Shown one piece after another: positions 1 to 6,811 of a stretch of DNA of 64,000 bases (within the stretch, counting starts at the first letter, position 1; every line of letters starts with the position of its first letter). Source of the DNA: Gottfriedia acidiceleris (GTDB lineage Bacteria; Bacillota; Bacilli; Bacillales; Bacillaceae_G); contig NZ_CP096034.1 in assembly GCF_023115465.1 (NCBI RefSeq), forward strand, positions 682,001-746,000. Reading direction: 5' to 3'. A program made the translations under genes and the position numbers. The notes under the pieces were generated by a model. That model ran no database searches, was not told the origin of the DNA, and worked only from the letters and a program-made list of their open reading frames with translations.

Positions 1-131
1 TACGTGATGCTAATTTGAGTGGTGCGGACCTTACAGGAAGTATTTTTCTTACTCAAGCTCAAATTAACTCAGCAAAGGGAGATTATCACACTAGAATACC
101 TGAAACACTTAAAAGACCATCTCATTGGTGA
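1..131 (+). CDS. Pentapeptide-repeat protein, C-terminal end (partial)
   Basis: The first bases read in frame (first full codon at 3) as an open frame of 42 codons ending in TGA at 129-131. It begins with DANLSGADLTGS, which fits the A(D/N)LXX pentapeptide-repeat pattern (right-handed beta helix), followed by a non-repeat tail ending in RPSHW. The start lies outside the window, so length and function cannot be judged; pentapeptide proteins have varied roles and no specific one can be inferred. A terminator hairpin follows directly. Confidence 0.6.
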   Translation, partial: RDANLSGADLTGSIFLTQAQINSAKGDYHTRIPETLKRPSHW

Positions 132-132
132 G

Positions 133-169
133 AAAAAAAAATGGACCATTTTAATGGTTCATTTTTTAT
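133..169. terminator. Bidirectional terminator
   Basis: An A-run, the stem ATGGACCA, a short loop, the arm TGGTTCAT (one mismatch) and a T-run. It lies between the convergent pentapeptide gene and the membrane-protein gene on the minus strand, and overlaps the end of the latter. Confidence 0.7.
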
Positions 170-1004
170 TATATACATACCAAGAAATAGCAATTAAGTA
201 ACCGATAAAAGGCGATATTCCATAACCCATAATCGGTACTGGGAAGTTTCCAAAAAAGCTTGAAAGAATACTAATTGAAAAATAGATCCCTAGACTAAAT
301 GATAATGGTTTTGCACTGGTTGGCGGAAATAGGAAAAATGGCATTAGTAAAATAAAAAGTGAAATTACCGCTAAGACTAGCCACCCGATTCCCATTTCCT
401 TTACTAAACTTAAAATGTCCTCTACATAAGAAACTGGAGCAAGTTGATCTAAGTGAGACCAGCTAAAGATAATTAAAAGTATAAAAACAATTAAAAGGAG
501 TATTTGAATGCTTTTATTCTTTTTTATATTTAGTAATAAAAATAAGATAGCAATTGTAAAAGCTGTTAGTTGAGATGCATCTGGTTGGAAAAGTAATAAT
601 ACTGTAAAGAATATTGTAAAAACAAAAGGAACCCAAAATGGTTTTAATTTTATTAAGCTTGACAGTTGAATTATTAATAGCGGAACTAAACCTAAAGCGA
701 TATTAAATCTTAATGGACCAATTGCTATCCAGCGATGTACACCGTGTAGTCCATTGTCCAAAAAGGTAAGTAAAAATAATATGAGTATGCATGTAATGAC
801 AATGATATTTGTCTTTTTCGTTATGGTTCTCTTATCTCTTAACAGTACTAAAAAGGAAATGATGCCTCCTACAATACCAATTAAAATATTGTGACCGTAA
901 ATGGACGGGGACACTTGGTTATTAATCATGGCAAGTACTCCGATTATCATTGCTGGCATGGTTATGAGGAGTGGTAATATGTTTATTTTTTTGAAATTAA
1001 GCAT
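159..1004 (-). CDS. Polytopic membrane protein, divergent FtsW/RodA (SEDS)-like
   Basis: 281 aa, almost entirely hydrophobic, with about eight to nine membrane segments. The middle contains HRWIAIGPLRFN followed by a hydrophobic stretch and QPDASQLTAF, which recall the 'RRWI..G..FQPSE' and 'QPDLGT' segments of the SEDS glycosyltransferases FtsW and RodA; the C-terminus has MGYGISPFIGY where SEDS proteins have a conserved YGGSS-type loop. It is shorter than FtsW/RodA (roughly 380-400 aa) and lacks a clean version of the key motifs, so enzymatic activity is doubtful. The assignment rests on motif resemblance only. It is transcribed away from the MocR gene's promoter, 32 bp downstream of that gene's end, and may be co-transcribed with it. 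Confidence 0.5.
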   Translation of the reverse strand: MLNFKKINILPLLITMPAMIIGVLAMINNQVSPSIYGHNILIGIVGGIISFLVLLRDKRTITKKTNIIVITCILILFLLTFLDNGLHGVHRWIAIGPLRFNIALGLVPLLIIQLSSLIKLKPFWVPFVFTIFFTVLLLFQPDASQLTAFTIAILFLLLNIKKNKSIQILLLIVFILLIIFSWSHLDQLAPVSYVEDILSLVKEMGIGWLVLAVISLFILLMPFFLFPPTSAKPLSFSLGIYFSISILSSFFGNFPVPIMGYGISPFIGYLIAISWYVYNKK

Positions 1005-1036
1005 CTCGTTCTAAATGGCCTTCCTTTACAATAGTT

Positions 1037-2470
1037 TTATATTTGTTGAATTATATTGCGTAGTTTCTCTAAACCCTCGGCTAAATCATTTTCGCTAACT
1101 AATGAGTAACTAATCCGAAATGAAGAGGTATCTGTATTGTTGTTAAAACAAGCTACACCAGGTAAAAATGAGATATTTTCATGATTAGCTTTTCTTAATA
1201 AATTAAAAATATCTAGATTGGATTTATGAAATGTAAGCCACAAATTAAAGCCCCCATCAGGTATCTGAAAATTCAATTGATCATTAAGTGATGAAAGTAT
1301 TTCAACACTTGTATCACGCCGAATTTGTAGAGCAATTCGTAGTTTTTCAACGTGACTTCGCATTCGATCGGTTCGTAAAAATGGTAATATCGCTTTTTGG
1401 GTTAGTAAAGGGCTACCGACATCCATTGAAGCTTTAACTGCAAGTAGCCATTCCAAAACCGGTCCATTTGCTAGCATCGCAGCAATTCTAACTCCGGGTG
1501 CTAAAGTTTTACTAAATCCTTTAATATAGATGACGTGGTCTGATTGATCATAATATTTAATTGGGTAATATTGAAATGCTTTTTCGAAATAAATATCACT
1601 AAATGAATCGTCTTCAAGAATAAAAAAATGATACTGTTGTGCAAGTTCTATTAATTCTTTTCTACGATCATTACTCATTGAGATTCCAGTTGGGTTTTGA
1701 AAGGTAGGGTTAACATATATTAATTTTGGTGTAAATTTAATGCACATATCTTCAATTAAGTCTGATCGAATTCCCTCTTCATCCATCTCAACAGGTATAA
1801 TATGAATCCCCTTATTTATAAAAATATCAAGTGCACCACCATAGCACGGACTCTCAACTATAATTGAATCCCCAGGTTTTAATAGTGCCTGTGCTACCAA
1901 GTCAATTCCTTGCTGAACCCCGCTTGTAATAATTAGATTTTCAGCTTTAGTTCTTATTTTTTGAAATTGATATAAATGTTTAATAATTTCCGTTCTTAAT
2001 TCAATATCTCCTTGAACCGGTCCGTAAGTTGTTAATATTGACGCATCTTCTCTTAAAAGTTTTTGCATTTCATCTGCTAAAAATTTATTAGGAAGCAGAC
2101 GTGGATACACAACTGCTTTTGAAAAATCATATTTTAACTGTTCTCTATTTATTAAATACTGAGATCTTACAATATTGATTCCTAAAGTCTGTTGCCAGTT
2201 ATTACTTGGATCAACTTGTGATGTTTTTTTTACTTTCTTACTAATAAATACTCCTTTACCTGGCACAACCGTTACATAGCCGTTTGTTTCTAACCATTTA
2301 TAAGCCTTTCTAACAGTTAAAAGGCTTATTGAAAGTTCTTCTGCCAATTTCCGTAAGGATGGTAATTTTTCGTTAGGTAAAAGTAGACCACTTTGAATGC
2401 TACCTGCAATTTGAGTGCTTACTTGGAGATAAATCGGAACTGTTGATTTTTTATGGATTTGAATTTTCAT
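1037..2470 (-). CDS. MocR/PdxR-type GntR-family transcriptional regulator with aminotransferase domain
   Basis: 477 aa. Residues 10-80 form a GntR winged helix (LPSLRKLAEEL...LTVRKAYKWLE, GKGVFI). Residues ~110-475 form a fold-type I aminotransferase domain with the PLP-binding pattern GFSKTLAPGVR (Lys321 as the likely Schiff-base lysine), NPTFQNPTG and DD at 287-288. Such MocR proteins bind PLP or an aminated ligand and activate or repress a divergent gene, typically for vitamin B6, GABA, amino acid or export functions. Here the divergent neighbour is an EamA transporter, so control of that exporter is the simplest inference. The ATG is preceded by GGTGAATAG. The ligand is unknown. Confidence 0.9.
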   Translation of the reverse strand: MKIQIHKKSTVPIYLQVSTQIAGSIQSGLLLPNEKLPSLRKLAEELSISLLTVRKAYKWLETNGYVTVVPGKGVFISKKVKKTSQVDPSNNWQQTLGINIVRSQYLINREQLKYDFSKAVVYPRLLPNKFLADEMQKLLREDASILTTYGPVQGDIELRTEIIKHLYQFQKIRTKAENLIITSGVQQGIDLVAQALLKPGDSIIVESPCYGGALDIFINKGIHIIPVEMDEEGIRSDLIEDMCIKFTPKLIYVNPTFQNPTGISMSNDRRKELIELAQQYHFFILEDDSFSDIYFEKAFQYYPIKYYDQSDHVIYIKGFSKTLAPGVRIAAMLANGPVLEWLLAVKASMDVGSPLLTQKAILPFLRTDRMRSHVEKLRIALQIRRDTSVEILSSLNDQLNFQIPDGGFNLWLTFHKSNLDIFNLLRKANHENISFLPGVACFNNNTDTSSFRISYSLVSENDLAEGLEKLRNIIQQI

Positions 2471-2540
2471 CTATTCACCACTAGTGTTTTAGTTTTAAAT
2501 TAATTAAAAAAAGATCAATCGTCAATGGAAAAAGAGCTAA

Positions 2541-2569
2541 CTGTTATATGCTCTATTATACTGTTATAC
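2541..2569. promoter_or_regulatory. Candidate MocR operator: direct repeats 20 bp apart
   Basis: The 139-bp gap between the divergent MocR and EamA genes holds CTGTTATAT (2541-2549) and CTGTTATAC (2561-2569), same orientation, exactly 20 bp apart, with CTCTATTATA between. MocR-type dimers are known to bind direct repeats on one DNA face, so two helical turns of spacing fits. Binding is inferred, not shown. Confidence 0.5.
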
Positions 2570-2609
2570 TCCGACTTTAATATAATACTTTTATCAAAGG
2601 GGTGATGAG

Positions 2610-3539
2610 ATGATCATTGTTAATTATATTTTTATTTGTCTTATTTTCGGTACAACTTTCCTAGCAATAAAATTCGGAATTGAGTCAGGCGTTTCACCAT
2701 TATTTTCAGCAGGCATTCGATTTACATTAGCGGGACTGATTGTTATTTTATATTTCCTTCTTAAAGGGGTAAATGTGAAGAAATTTATTTTTTCAAAACG
2801 AATTATGTATATTGGATTTTGCTTAACTTTTATGACATTTTCAACATTATATTGGGCTGAGCAATATATAACATCCGGGTTAGCTGCAGTTTTATCTGCA
2901 ACTGGTCCAATGATGATATTACTTTTCCAATTAAGGAGAGATAATAAGGGAATTGAGCGGAAACAACTAATTGCATTATTAATGGCTTTTGCAGGTGTAA
3001 TTTTTGTCTGTTTACCTGGTATAAGTCAGCATGTCTCATACTTATGGGTTGCTGCTTGTATCGCAGTATTATTAGGAGAAGCTTTTTACGGATTTGGATC
3101 AATTTCCTCGAAAGAAATATTAACAGAATACAGTACTGTATCACCATTTTTAATCAATGCTTTTCAAATGTTATATGGAGGAATATTTCTACTATTCGTT
3201 TCGTTTTTAATAGAAAAACCGAAAATTGAAAGTTTAAGTTCTTGGGACGCCGTGTGGCCAATATTGTATCTTGTATTTATAGGTTCGATAGGGGGACATG
3301 GATTATACAGTTGGTTATTATCTAAAACGAACCCGGTCTTTCCCTCAACATGGCTTTATGTATCACCATTAATTGCAAGTGTCTTAGGTTATTTCGTAAT
3401 GGACGAACCAATCAAACCAATTATGGCGATTGGTGGCATACTAATATTATCCGGTGTATTCATTGCAAATTGGTCAACGTTTTCTATGTATAGAAAGCAA
3501 GGTAGGCTTTTAAAAAAAGAAGTGAATATTTCAAAGTAA
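2610..3539 (+). CDS. EamA/DMT-family transporter
   Basis: 309 aa with about ten hydrophobic helices arranged as two EamA halves (residues ~5-135 and ~145-285), the pattern of the drug/metabolite transporter superfamily (YdcZ/RhaT/PecM-like small-molecule exporters in the cytoplasmic membrane). Ends in a short basic tail (MYRKQGRLLKKEVNISK). Start chosen at ATG 2610 behind AAGGGGTGATGAG. Divergent from the MocR regulator at 1037-2470, which probably controls it. The substrate cannot be told from sequence; amino acids or purines are common for this family. Confidence 0.88.
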   Translation: MIIVNYIFICLIFGTTFLAIKFGIESGVSPLFSAGIRFTLAGLIVILYFLLKGVNVKKFIFSKRIMYIGFCLTFMTFSTLYWAEQYITSGLAAVLSATGPMMILLFQLRRDNKGIERKQLIALLMAFAGVIFVCLPGISQHVSYLWVAACIAVLLGEAFYGFGSISSKEILTEYSTVSPFLINAFQMLYGGIFLLFVSFLIEKPKIESLSSWDAVWPILYLVFIGSIGGHGLYSWLLSKTNPVFPSTWLYVSPLIASVLGYFVMDEPIKPIMAIGGILILSGVFIANWSTFSMYRKQGRLLKKEVNISK

Positions 3540-3593
3540 TATCGTTAATTTGGAAACTGGAATTTGCAGTCTGTTCTTGAACGTAAAAAATCA

Positions 3594-3635
3594 AAGAAAA
3601 TCCACTGGAAAATGAATAATCCTGTGGATTTTCTT
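3594..3635. terminator. Bidirectional terminator
   Basis: An 11-bp perfect stem (AGAAAATCCAC / GTGGATTTTCT) with a 17-18 nt loop, followed by TATAATTAATTA. It separates the convergent EamA and VOC genes. Confidence 0.7.
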
Positions 3636-3643
3636 ATAATTAA

Positions 3644-4006
3644 TTATGATTTTTGAACAAATGCCCATATGTAACCGTCTGGATCTCTTAAGCAAAATTC
3701 CTTATAGCCCCATGGTTGAACAGTAGGTTCTATAATGACTTTTTCTCCATTTGAGAAATCTAATGGCGTCAATTCTTTTTCCATTACACTTTCAAATAGT
3801 GGATCGACTTCATTTACGACTAATTGAAAGACTGCATCAGTTTTGGATTGCGTATCAGTAGGATGGAGCATTAGCTCGCCATTCCCTGCTTTAAACCAAT
3901 ACATACCATCGTGTCCTCTTAAATAGTCAAATCCAACTTTTTCATACCAGTTCTTAGAAGAGTTTGTGTCTTTACAAAAAATTACAATATCTAAAACTCC
4001 ATTCAT
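3644..4006 (-). CDS. VOC-family (glyoxalase/bleomycin resistance-like) protein
   Basis: 120 aa covering one glyoxalase/dioxygenase fold: an N-terminal beta strand (VLDIVIFCKDTNSSKNWYEKVGFDYLRG), a middle MLHPT segment and the typical C-terminus FCLRDPDGYIWAFVQKS. Members bind divalent metal or sequester small ligands; most small bacillary copies are of unknown substrate. The ATG follows AAAGGAGCTGATTAA, a strong RBS. A single gene flanked by a terminator and a 420-bp non-coding region. Confidence 0.85.
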   Translation of the reverse strand: MNGVLDIVIFCKDTNSSKNWYEKVGFDYLRGHDGMYWFKAGNGELMLHPTDTQSKTDAVFQLVVNEVDPLFESVMEKELTPLDFSNGEKVIIEPTVQPWGYKEFCLRDPDGYIWAFVQKS

Positions 4007-4093
4007 TTAATCAGCTCCTTTATATTTACTTTATTAACTATTCTTTGCAGAGCATATCCTAACCTTTTTTATCATTTAAAAATTAGAAAAGGA

Positions 4094-4261
4094 TCATATT
4101 TCTAGTATTTCAGGTAAAGAGATTTTAATGCCTAGGGTTCTTGCAATCATCTCGTAACTAGCGTCAGTAGTTTCATATTATATTAACAAATTAATAGGGT
4201 TTTCTATACATTATCAGGCGACTAATGGAAAGTCTATTTTGATCGTTTGCCTATTAAAAAT
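4094..4261 (-). pseudogene. Decayed gene remnant (unidentified)
   Basis: On the minus strand one frame reads NRQTIKIDFPLVA, two stops, CIENPINLLI, one stop, then YETTDASYEMIARTLGIKI and SLPEILEI, ending in TGA. The whole 56-codon stretch stays in a single frame, has a protein-like composition and is broken only by three stop codons, as expected of a dying gene end. I do not recognise the parent family. It sits directly upstream of the repeated promoter element that serves the HTH regulator, so the regulator may have been inserted or rearranged next to it. Confidence 0.4.
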
Positions 4262-4288
4262 AGATTATGTTTAGAAGATTAATATAAA

Positions 4289-4340
4289 TTGACAAAATTT
4301 TTCAGAAATAAAATGATATCAAGTCTCGTTATAATGAAAT
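4289..4340 (+). promoter_or_regulatory. Promoter/operator element copy A (regulator promoter)
   Basis: TTGACA at 4289-4294, a 17-bp spacer and AATGAT at 4312-4317; further on, TATAAT at 4330-4335. The perfect palindrome TGATATCA lies at 4314-4321. The 52-bp block is 44/52 identical, without gaps, to 5770-5821 after the regulator gene. Retention of the -35, the palindrome and TATAAT in both suggests a common regulator, most simply the adjacent HTH protein acting on itself and on the downstream unit. Confidence 0.55.
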
Positions 4341-4428
4341 TGTAAATTAATAGCTTTAAGAGAATTAGGCATTTATAACGCTCGGGAAAGAGCAGTAGTA
4401 AATATGAAGAAAATTGTAGGTGAGAAGA

Positions 4429-5739
4429 ATGAACGCAGCTCTATTTAAAGAAATTCAATCTATATGCCTAGAGAAAGGCTGGACAAAAACTGATTTGGCT
4501 CAGAAGTCAGGTATTCATATTAGTGAAATAAGTCGTATTTTCAATCATAAACGCTCGCTCACACTAAAATATTTGGATGCCATTTCAGAAGCTATTGGGT
4601 TAGAGGAAGGCGCACTTTATTCATATTTTTATGAGGAGTGTTTTAATGAAGAACAAATTTTGGACAAGCGTAAAAGTGTACAGTTTTTATTCAAATGCTT
4701 TACGAATGGTTACGAGGAGCATTGTCAAAATCTGTTACATGTTATGACAACTGAAAAATCAGTTACGATTCAAATCGATTATTTAAATTATATTTTTTTT
4801 GTTGCAGAAGAGCTTTTTAAAGCTGGAAAAGAAGAAAAAGCTTTGACTTTGTACGAGATTATTATTGAATGTGATTCGAAGGACGTTTTAGAACTGTTGG
4901 CAATTAGTTATTATAGGCGTTTTTATATTTTAAGAATGACAGAGGATGGTCATCATGCATTGACATTTGTGTTGGAGTATCTGTATTGCATGCCGAAAAA
5001 AGTTAGAATGGAAGCATATTTATGGATCTCAGCTTTCTATTATAGGCGCGAGCAATGGGAAGAGGTGCTTTACTACGCTGAGAGATTAAGGAAATTGGTT
5101 AAAAACGGAGAGTATTATGGAAGAGCACTTATGTATAAAAGCTTTGCACTTGCACGTCTAGGGGGCTCATTAGAAGAAATTATAGAACTTACAAACCAGT
5201 ATGCCGGGGTTAATGATTATTTTGCTGATTTAGCTATAGGAAATCGACTTGCTTCTTATTTAGATTATGGACAGCTTGAGTATGTAGATCAATATCTTAG
5301 TTGGTTAGAAGATCGAGAAGATGTATATGTTGGATTACCAAAGGTGCTTGAAGCTTTTATTCGATTAAAACGATTAGATGATGCTAAAAGAATCCTAGAT
5401 TTATATCAACATACAATTGAAGAATTGATAATAGTTGCCGAACCATGGTTAAAACAGAAGGTGCATTTGGATTTTCGTTATGCATATGCTTTTTATCAGT
5501 GTGAAAGCCTACTGTTGCCAAATGGTTTAGATGAATTACTGGATGTAGCTTATAAGGCAAATCAAATAGGCAACTTAGAAAGATTTAATAAATGTCTGTT
5601 AATATATTGGAGATATAAGGAGCATGCGACTTCGGACCAAATAAATAAGTATATACAACTATTAAGTATTGATGGTATTAAGGAGAGTTCCTTACGCAAT
5701 TTTACATCGTTCTATTCCGTTGGTTTGACGAAGAAATAA
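4429..5739 (+). CDS. XRE-type HTH regulator with long TPR-like helical C-terminus
   Basis: 436 aa from ATG 4429, chosen because AGGTGA lies five bases upstream (an in-frame GTG at 4420 overlaps this RBS). Residues ~5-60 are an XRE/Cro helix-turn-helix (WTKTDLAQKSGIHISEISRIF). The remaining ~370 residues are alpha-helical with repeated pairs such as AEELFKAGKEEKALTLYEII and ISAFYYRREQWEEVLYYAER, resembling degenerate tetratricopeptide repeats. HTH plus TPR is the layout of peptide-sensing RNPP proteins (PlcR, NprR, PrgX, AimR), but no secreted pro-peptide gene is evident beside it, so peptide sensing is only a possibility. Its promoter block is repeated downstream of its stop codon. Confidence 0.75.
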   Translation: MNAALFKEIQSICLEKGWTKTDLAQKSGIHISEISRIFNHKRSLTLKYLDAISEAIGLEEGALYSYFYEECFNEEQILDKRKSVQFLFKCFTNGYEEHCQNLLHVMTTEKSVTIQIDYLNYIFFVAEELFKAGKEEKALTLYEIIIECDSKDVLELLAISYYRRFYILRMTEDGHHALTFVLEYLYCMPKKVRMEAYLWISAFYYRREQWEEVLYYAERLRKLVKNGEYYGRALMYKSFALARLGGSLEEIIELTNQYAGVNDYFADLAIGNRLASYLDYGQLEYVDQYLSWLEDREDVYVGLPKVLEAFIRLKRLDDAKRILDLYQHTIEELIIVAEPWLKQKVHLDFRYAYAFYQCESLLLPNGLDELLDVAYKANQIGNLERFNKCLLIYWRYKEHATSDQINKYIQLLSIDGIKESSLRNFTSFYSVGLTKK

Positions 5740-5769
5740 CATATAAATAAATTTTTTAAAAAATATAAT

Positions 5770-5821
5770 TTGACATAATTTTCACGAAATAATATGATAT
5801 CAAGTTTCTTTATAATGAACT
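5770..5821 (+). promoter_or_regulatory. Promoter/operator element copy B (small-transcript promoter)
   Basis: TTGACA at 5770-5775, 17-bp spacer, TATGAT at 5793-5798, palindrome TGATATCA at 5795-5802 and TATAAT at 5811-5816. It is 44/52 identical to copy A. It begins 31 bp after the regulator stop and points at a short unit ended by a strong terminator at 5930-5961. Confidence 0.55.
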
Positions 5822-5916
5822 TAGCAAAATCTAGGAACGACAATTCACCAAAAGCTGCGACAAAGTATAAACGTAAAACATTAGCTGATGGTTTAGAAGC
5901 ACAAGGATTAGGGTAA
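5815..5916 (+). CDS. Tiny reading frame (33 aa) in a short terminated transcript
   Basis: ATG AAC TTA ... GGA TTA GGG TAA gives a basic 33-residue peptide beginning MNLAKSRNDNSPKAA and ending KRKTLADGLEAQGLG. Composition looks protein-like, but there is no Shine-Dalgarno site, and the ATG overlaps the TATAAT of element B; an in-frame ATG at 5794 would add MISSFFI. If the transcript starts near 5805 or 5823 the frame may be untranslated, in which case the unit is a small RNA of roughly 130-150 nt. I do not recognise a family. No signal peptide is visible, so it is not an obvious export-processed pheromone. Confidence 0.3.
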   Translation: MNLAKSRNDNSPKAATKYKRKTLADGLEAQGLG

Positions 5917-5929
5917 TTCAATAACTAGT

Positions 5930-5961
5930 CAAACGGTAACCTCCATAGGGTTACCGTTTTC
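5930..5961 (+). terminator. Strong terminator, copy 1
   Basis: AAACGGTAAC, loop CTCCATAG, GGTTACCGTTTT. It ends the short unit started by element B. The ~30-bp hairpin recurs nearly unchanged at 6459-6488. Confidence 0.85.
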
Positions 5962-6023
5962 ATGCTGTTGAAAAACTACCTTGTCAATTAATTATCAAAT
6001 TTTCGTGAAAGGAGTAGAGTGAT

Positions 6024-6150
6024 GTTGATTTCCATTACAGGATGCTCGCTTTCCATGGGGCGAGATTCTTTAGCCTCCTCGGCAAGCCTGTGGGGTCTCA
6101 GCCTTCCCGCTTATCCCATAGGAGTCGAGCATCCCTCCATTCCAATCAAC
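6024..6150. repeat. Dispersed Bacillaceae intergenic repeat with inverted ends
   Basis: Starts GTTGATT and ends AATCAAC (perfect inverted ends), with internal complementary blocks such as GGATGCTCGC near the left end and GAGCATCC near the right, and GCCTCCTCGGCAAGC in the middle. It is clearly GC-richer than its surroundings. From memory, similar ~130-bp GTTGATTTCC...CTCC..AATCAAC elements recur in many Bacillaceae intergenic regions; this was not checked by search. It could fold into one long hairpin. Confidence 0.6.
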
Positions 6151-6458
6151 TTATTCATCTAAAAATGTCTGCGATAAACCCTAATCAAATAGCCTTTCCT
6201 TAGAGTAATCTAACTTTAATCAGATTGTAGATCAATTAATATTGAACATTTATTAAACTAAACAATCGAATTTGTTTTCTAAAAAAAGCTTATAATATTT
6301 TTAACGTCTAAAAAAATCATTTCTATTGTTATTGAAATAATGAAATTGCTCAAACATATTAACATTTAAAATCATTCAAAGAATGCTAATTTTTTCATTA
6401 TTAAATGTTCATTTAAAGTCCGTTTTCCCTATTGACGTGTTTATATTTCAACACTCTG

Positions 6459-6488
6459 CAAACGGTAACCTCCATAGGGTTACCGTTT
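6459..6488 (+). terminator. Orphan terminator, copy 2
   Basis: CAAACGGTAACCTCCATAGG followed by GTTACCGTTTTTCATGCC: the same hairpin as at 5930-5961, including flanking CATGC. No gene precedes it within 300 bp, so it may be a leftover of a duplicated and lost unit. Confidence 0.7.
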
Positions 6489-6811
6489 TTCATGCCAAAG
6501 AAAAATGAATGTGTCAACTATACATGGGTTCTTTATTCTTAAGGGGCATAGCAGACTTCTTTCTTAACAACAGATTGTTTGTAGTATCTGGTCCTTAAAT
6601 TTAAATAAATTATTGATTATTTTACCAAGGAATTGTGAAAAATAACTTGATGCAGAAGAAATCTGATCCATTATACTTAAACAGTTAAATAAGAATAATT
6701 TTAAAAGATTAATAAACGATGTGATACAATGGATTAGTCAATTTTTTAGTAAATATATGAAACAACCATTATTATTTATAATGATAGAAAATAGAAAGTA
6801 AGGTAAATTTA

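Larger units (their letters stand above)
4007..4428. other. 422-bp intergenic region
   Basis: Contains, in order, the decayed minus-strand reading frame (4094-4261), promoter element copy A (4289-4340), an untranslated leader with a small GCTC/GAGC hairpin (about 4380-4393) and a 14-codon overlapping frame (4404-4448, MKKIVGEKNERSSI) whose translation is doubtful because no good RBS precedes it. No other gene is seen. Confidence 0.5.
5917..6811. other. 895-bp intergenic region
   Basis: Holds terminator copy 1, a 127-bp GC-richer repeat with inverted ends (6024-6150), AT-rich sequence without a convincing reading frame, terminator copy 2 (6459-6488) with no gene before it, and the leader of the helicase gene. 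I see no RNA gene that I can name. Confidence 0.5.

Noticed and set aside
2830..3147. 105-aa minus-strand frame inside the EamA gene
   Set aside because: Antisense shadow of a clear transporter gene.
4404..4448. 14-codon leader peptide before the HTH regulator
   Set aside because: No convincing RBS; overlap with the regulator start may be chance. Mentioned only in the intergenic entry.
5712..5921. 69-aa minus-strand frame over the element B region
   Set aside because: No RBS; covers promoter element and regulator end; composition typical of AT-rich non-coding DNA.
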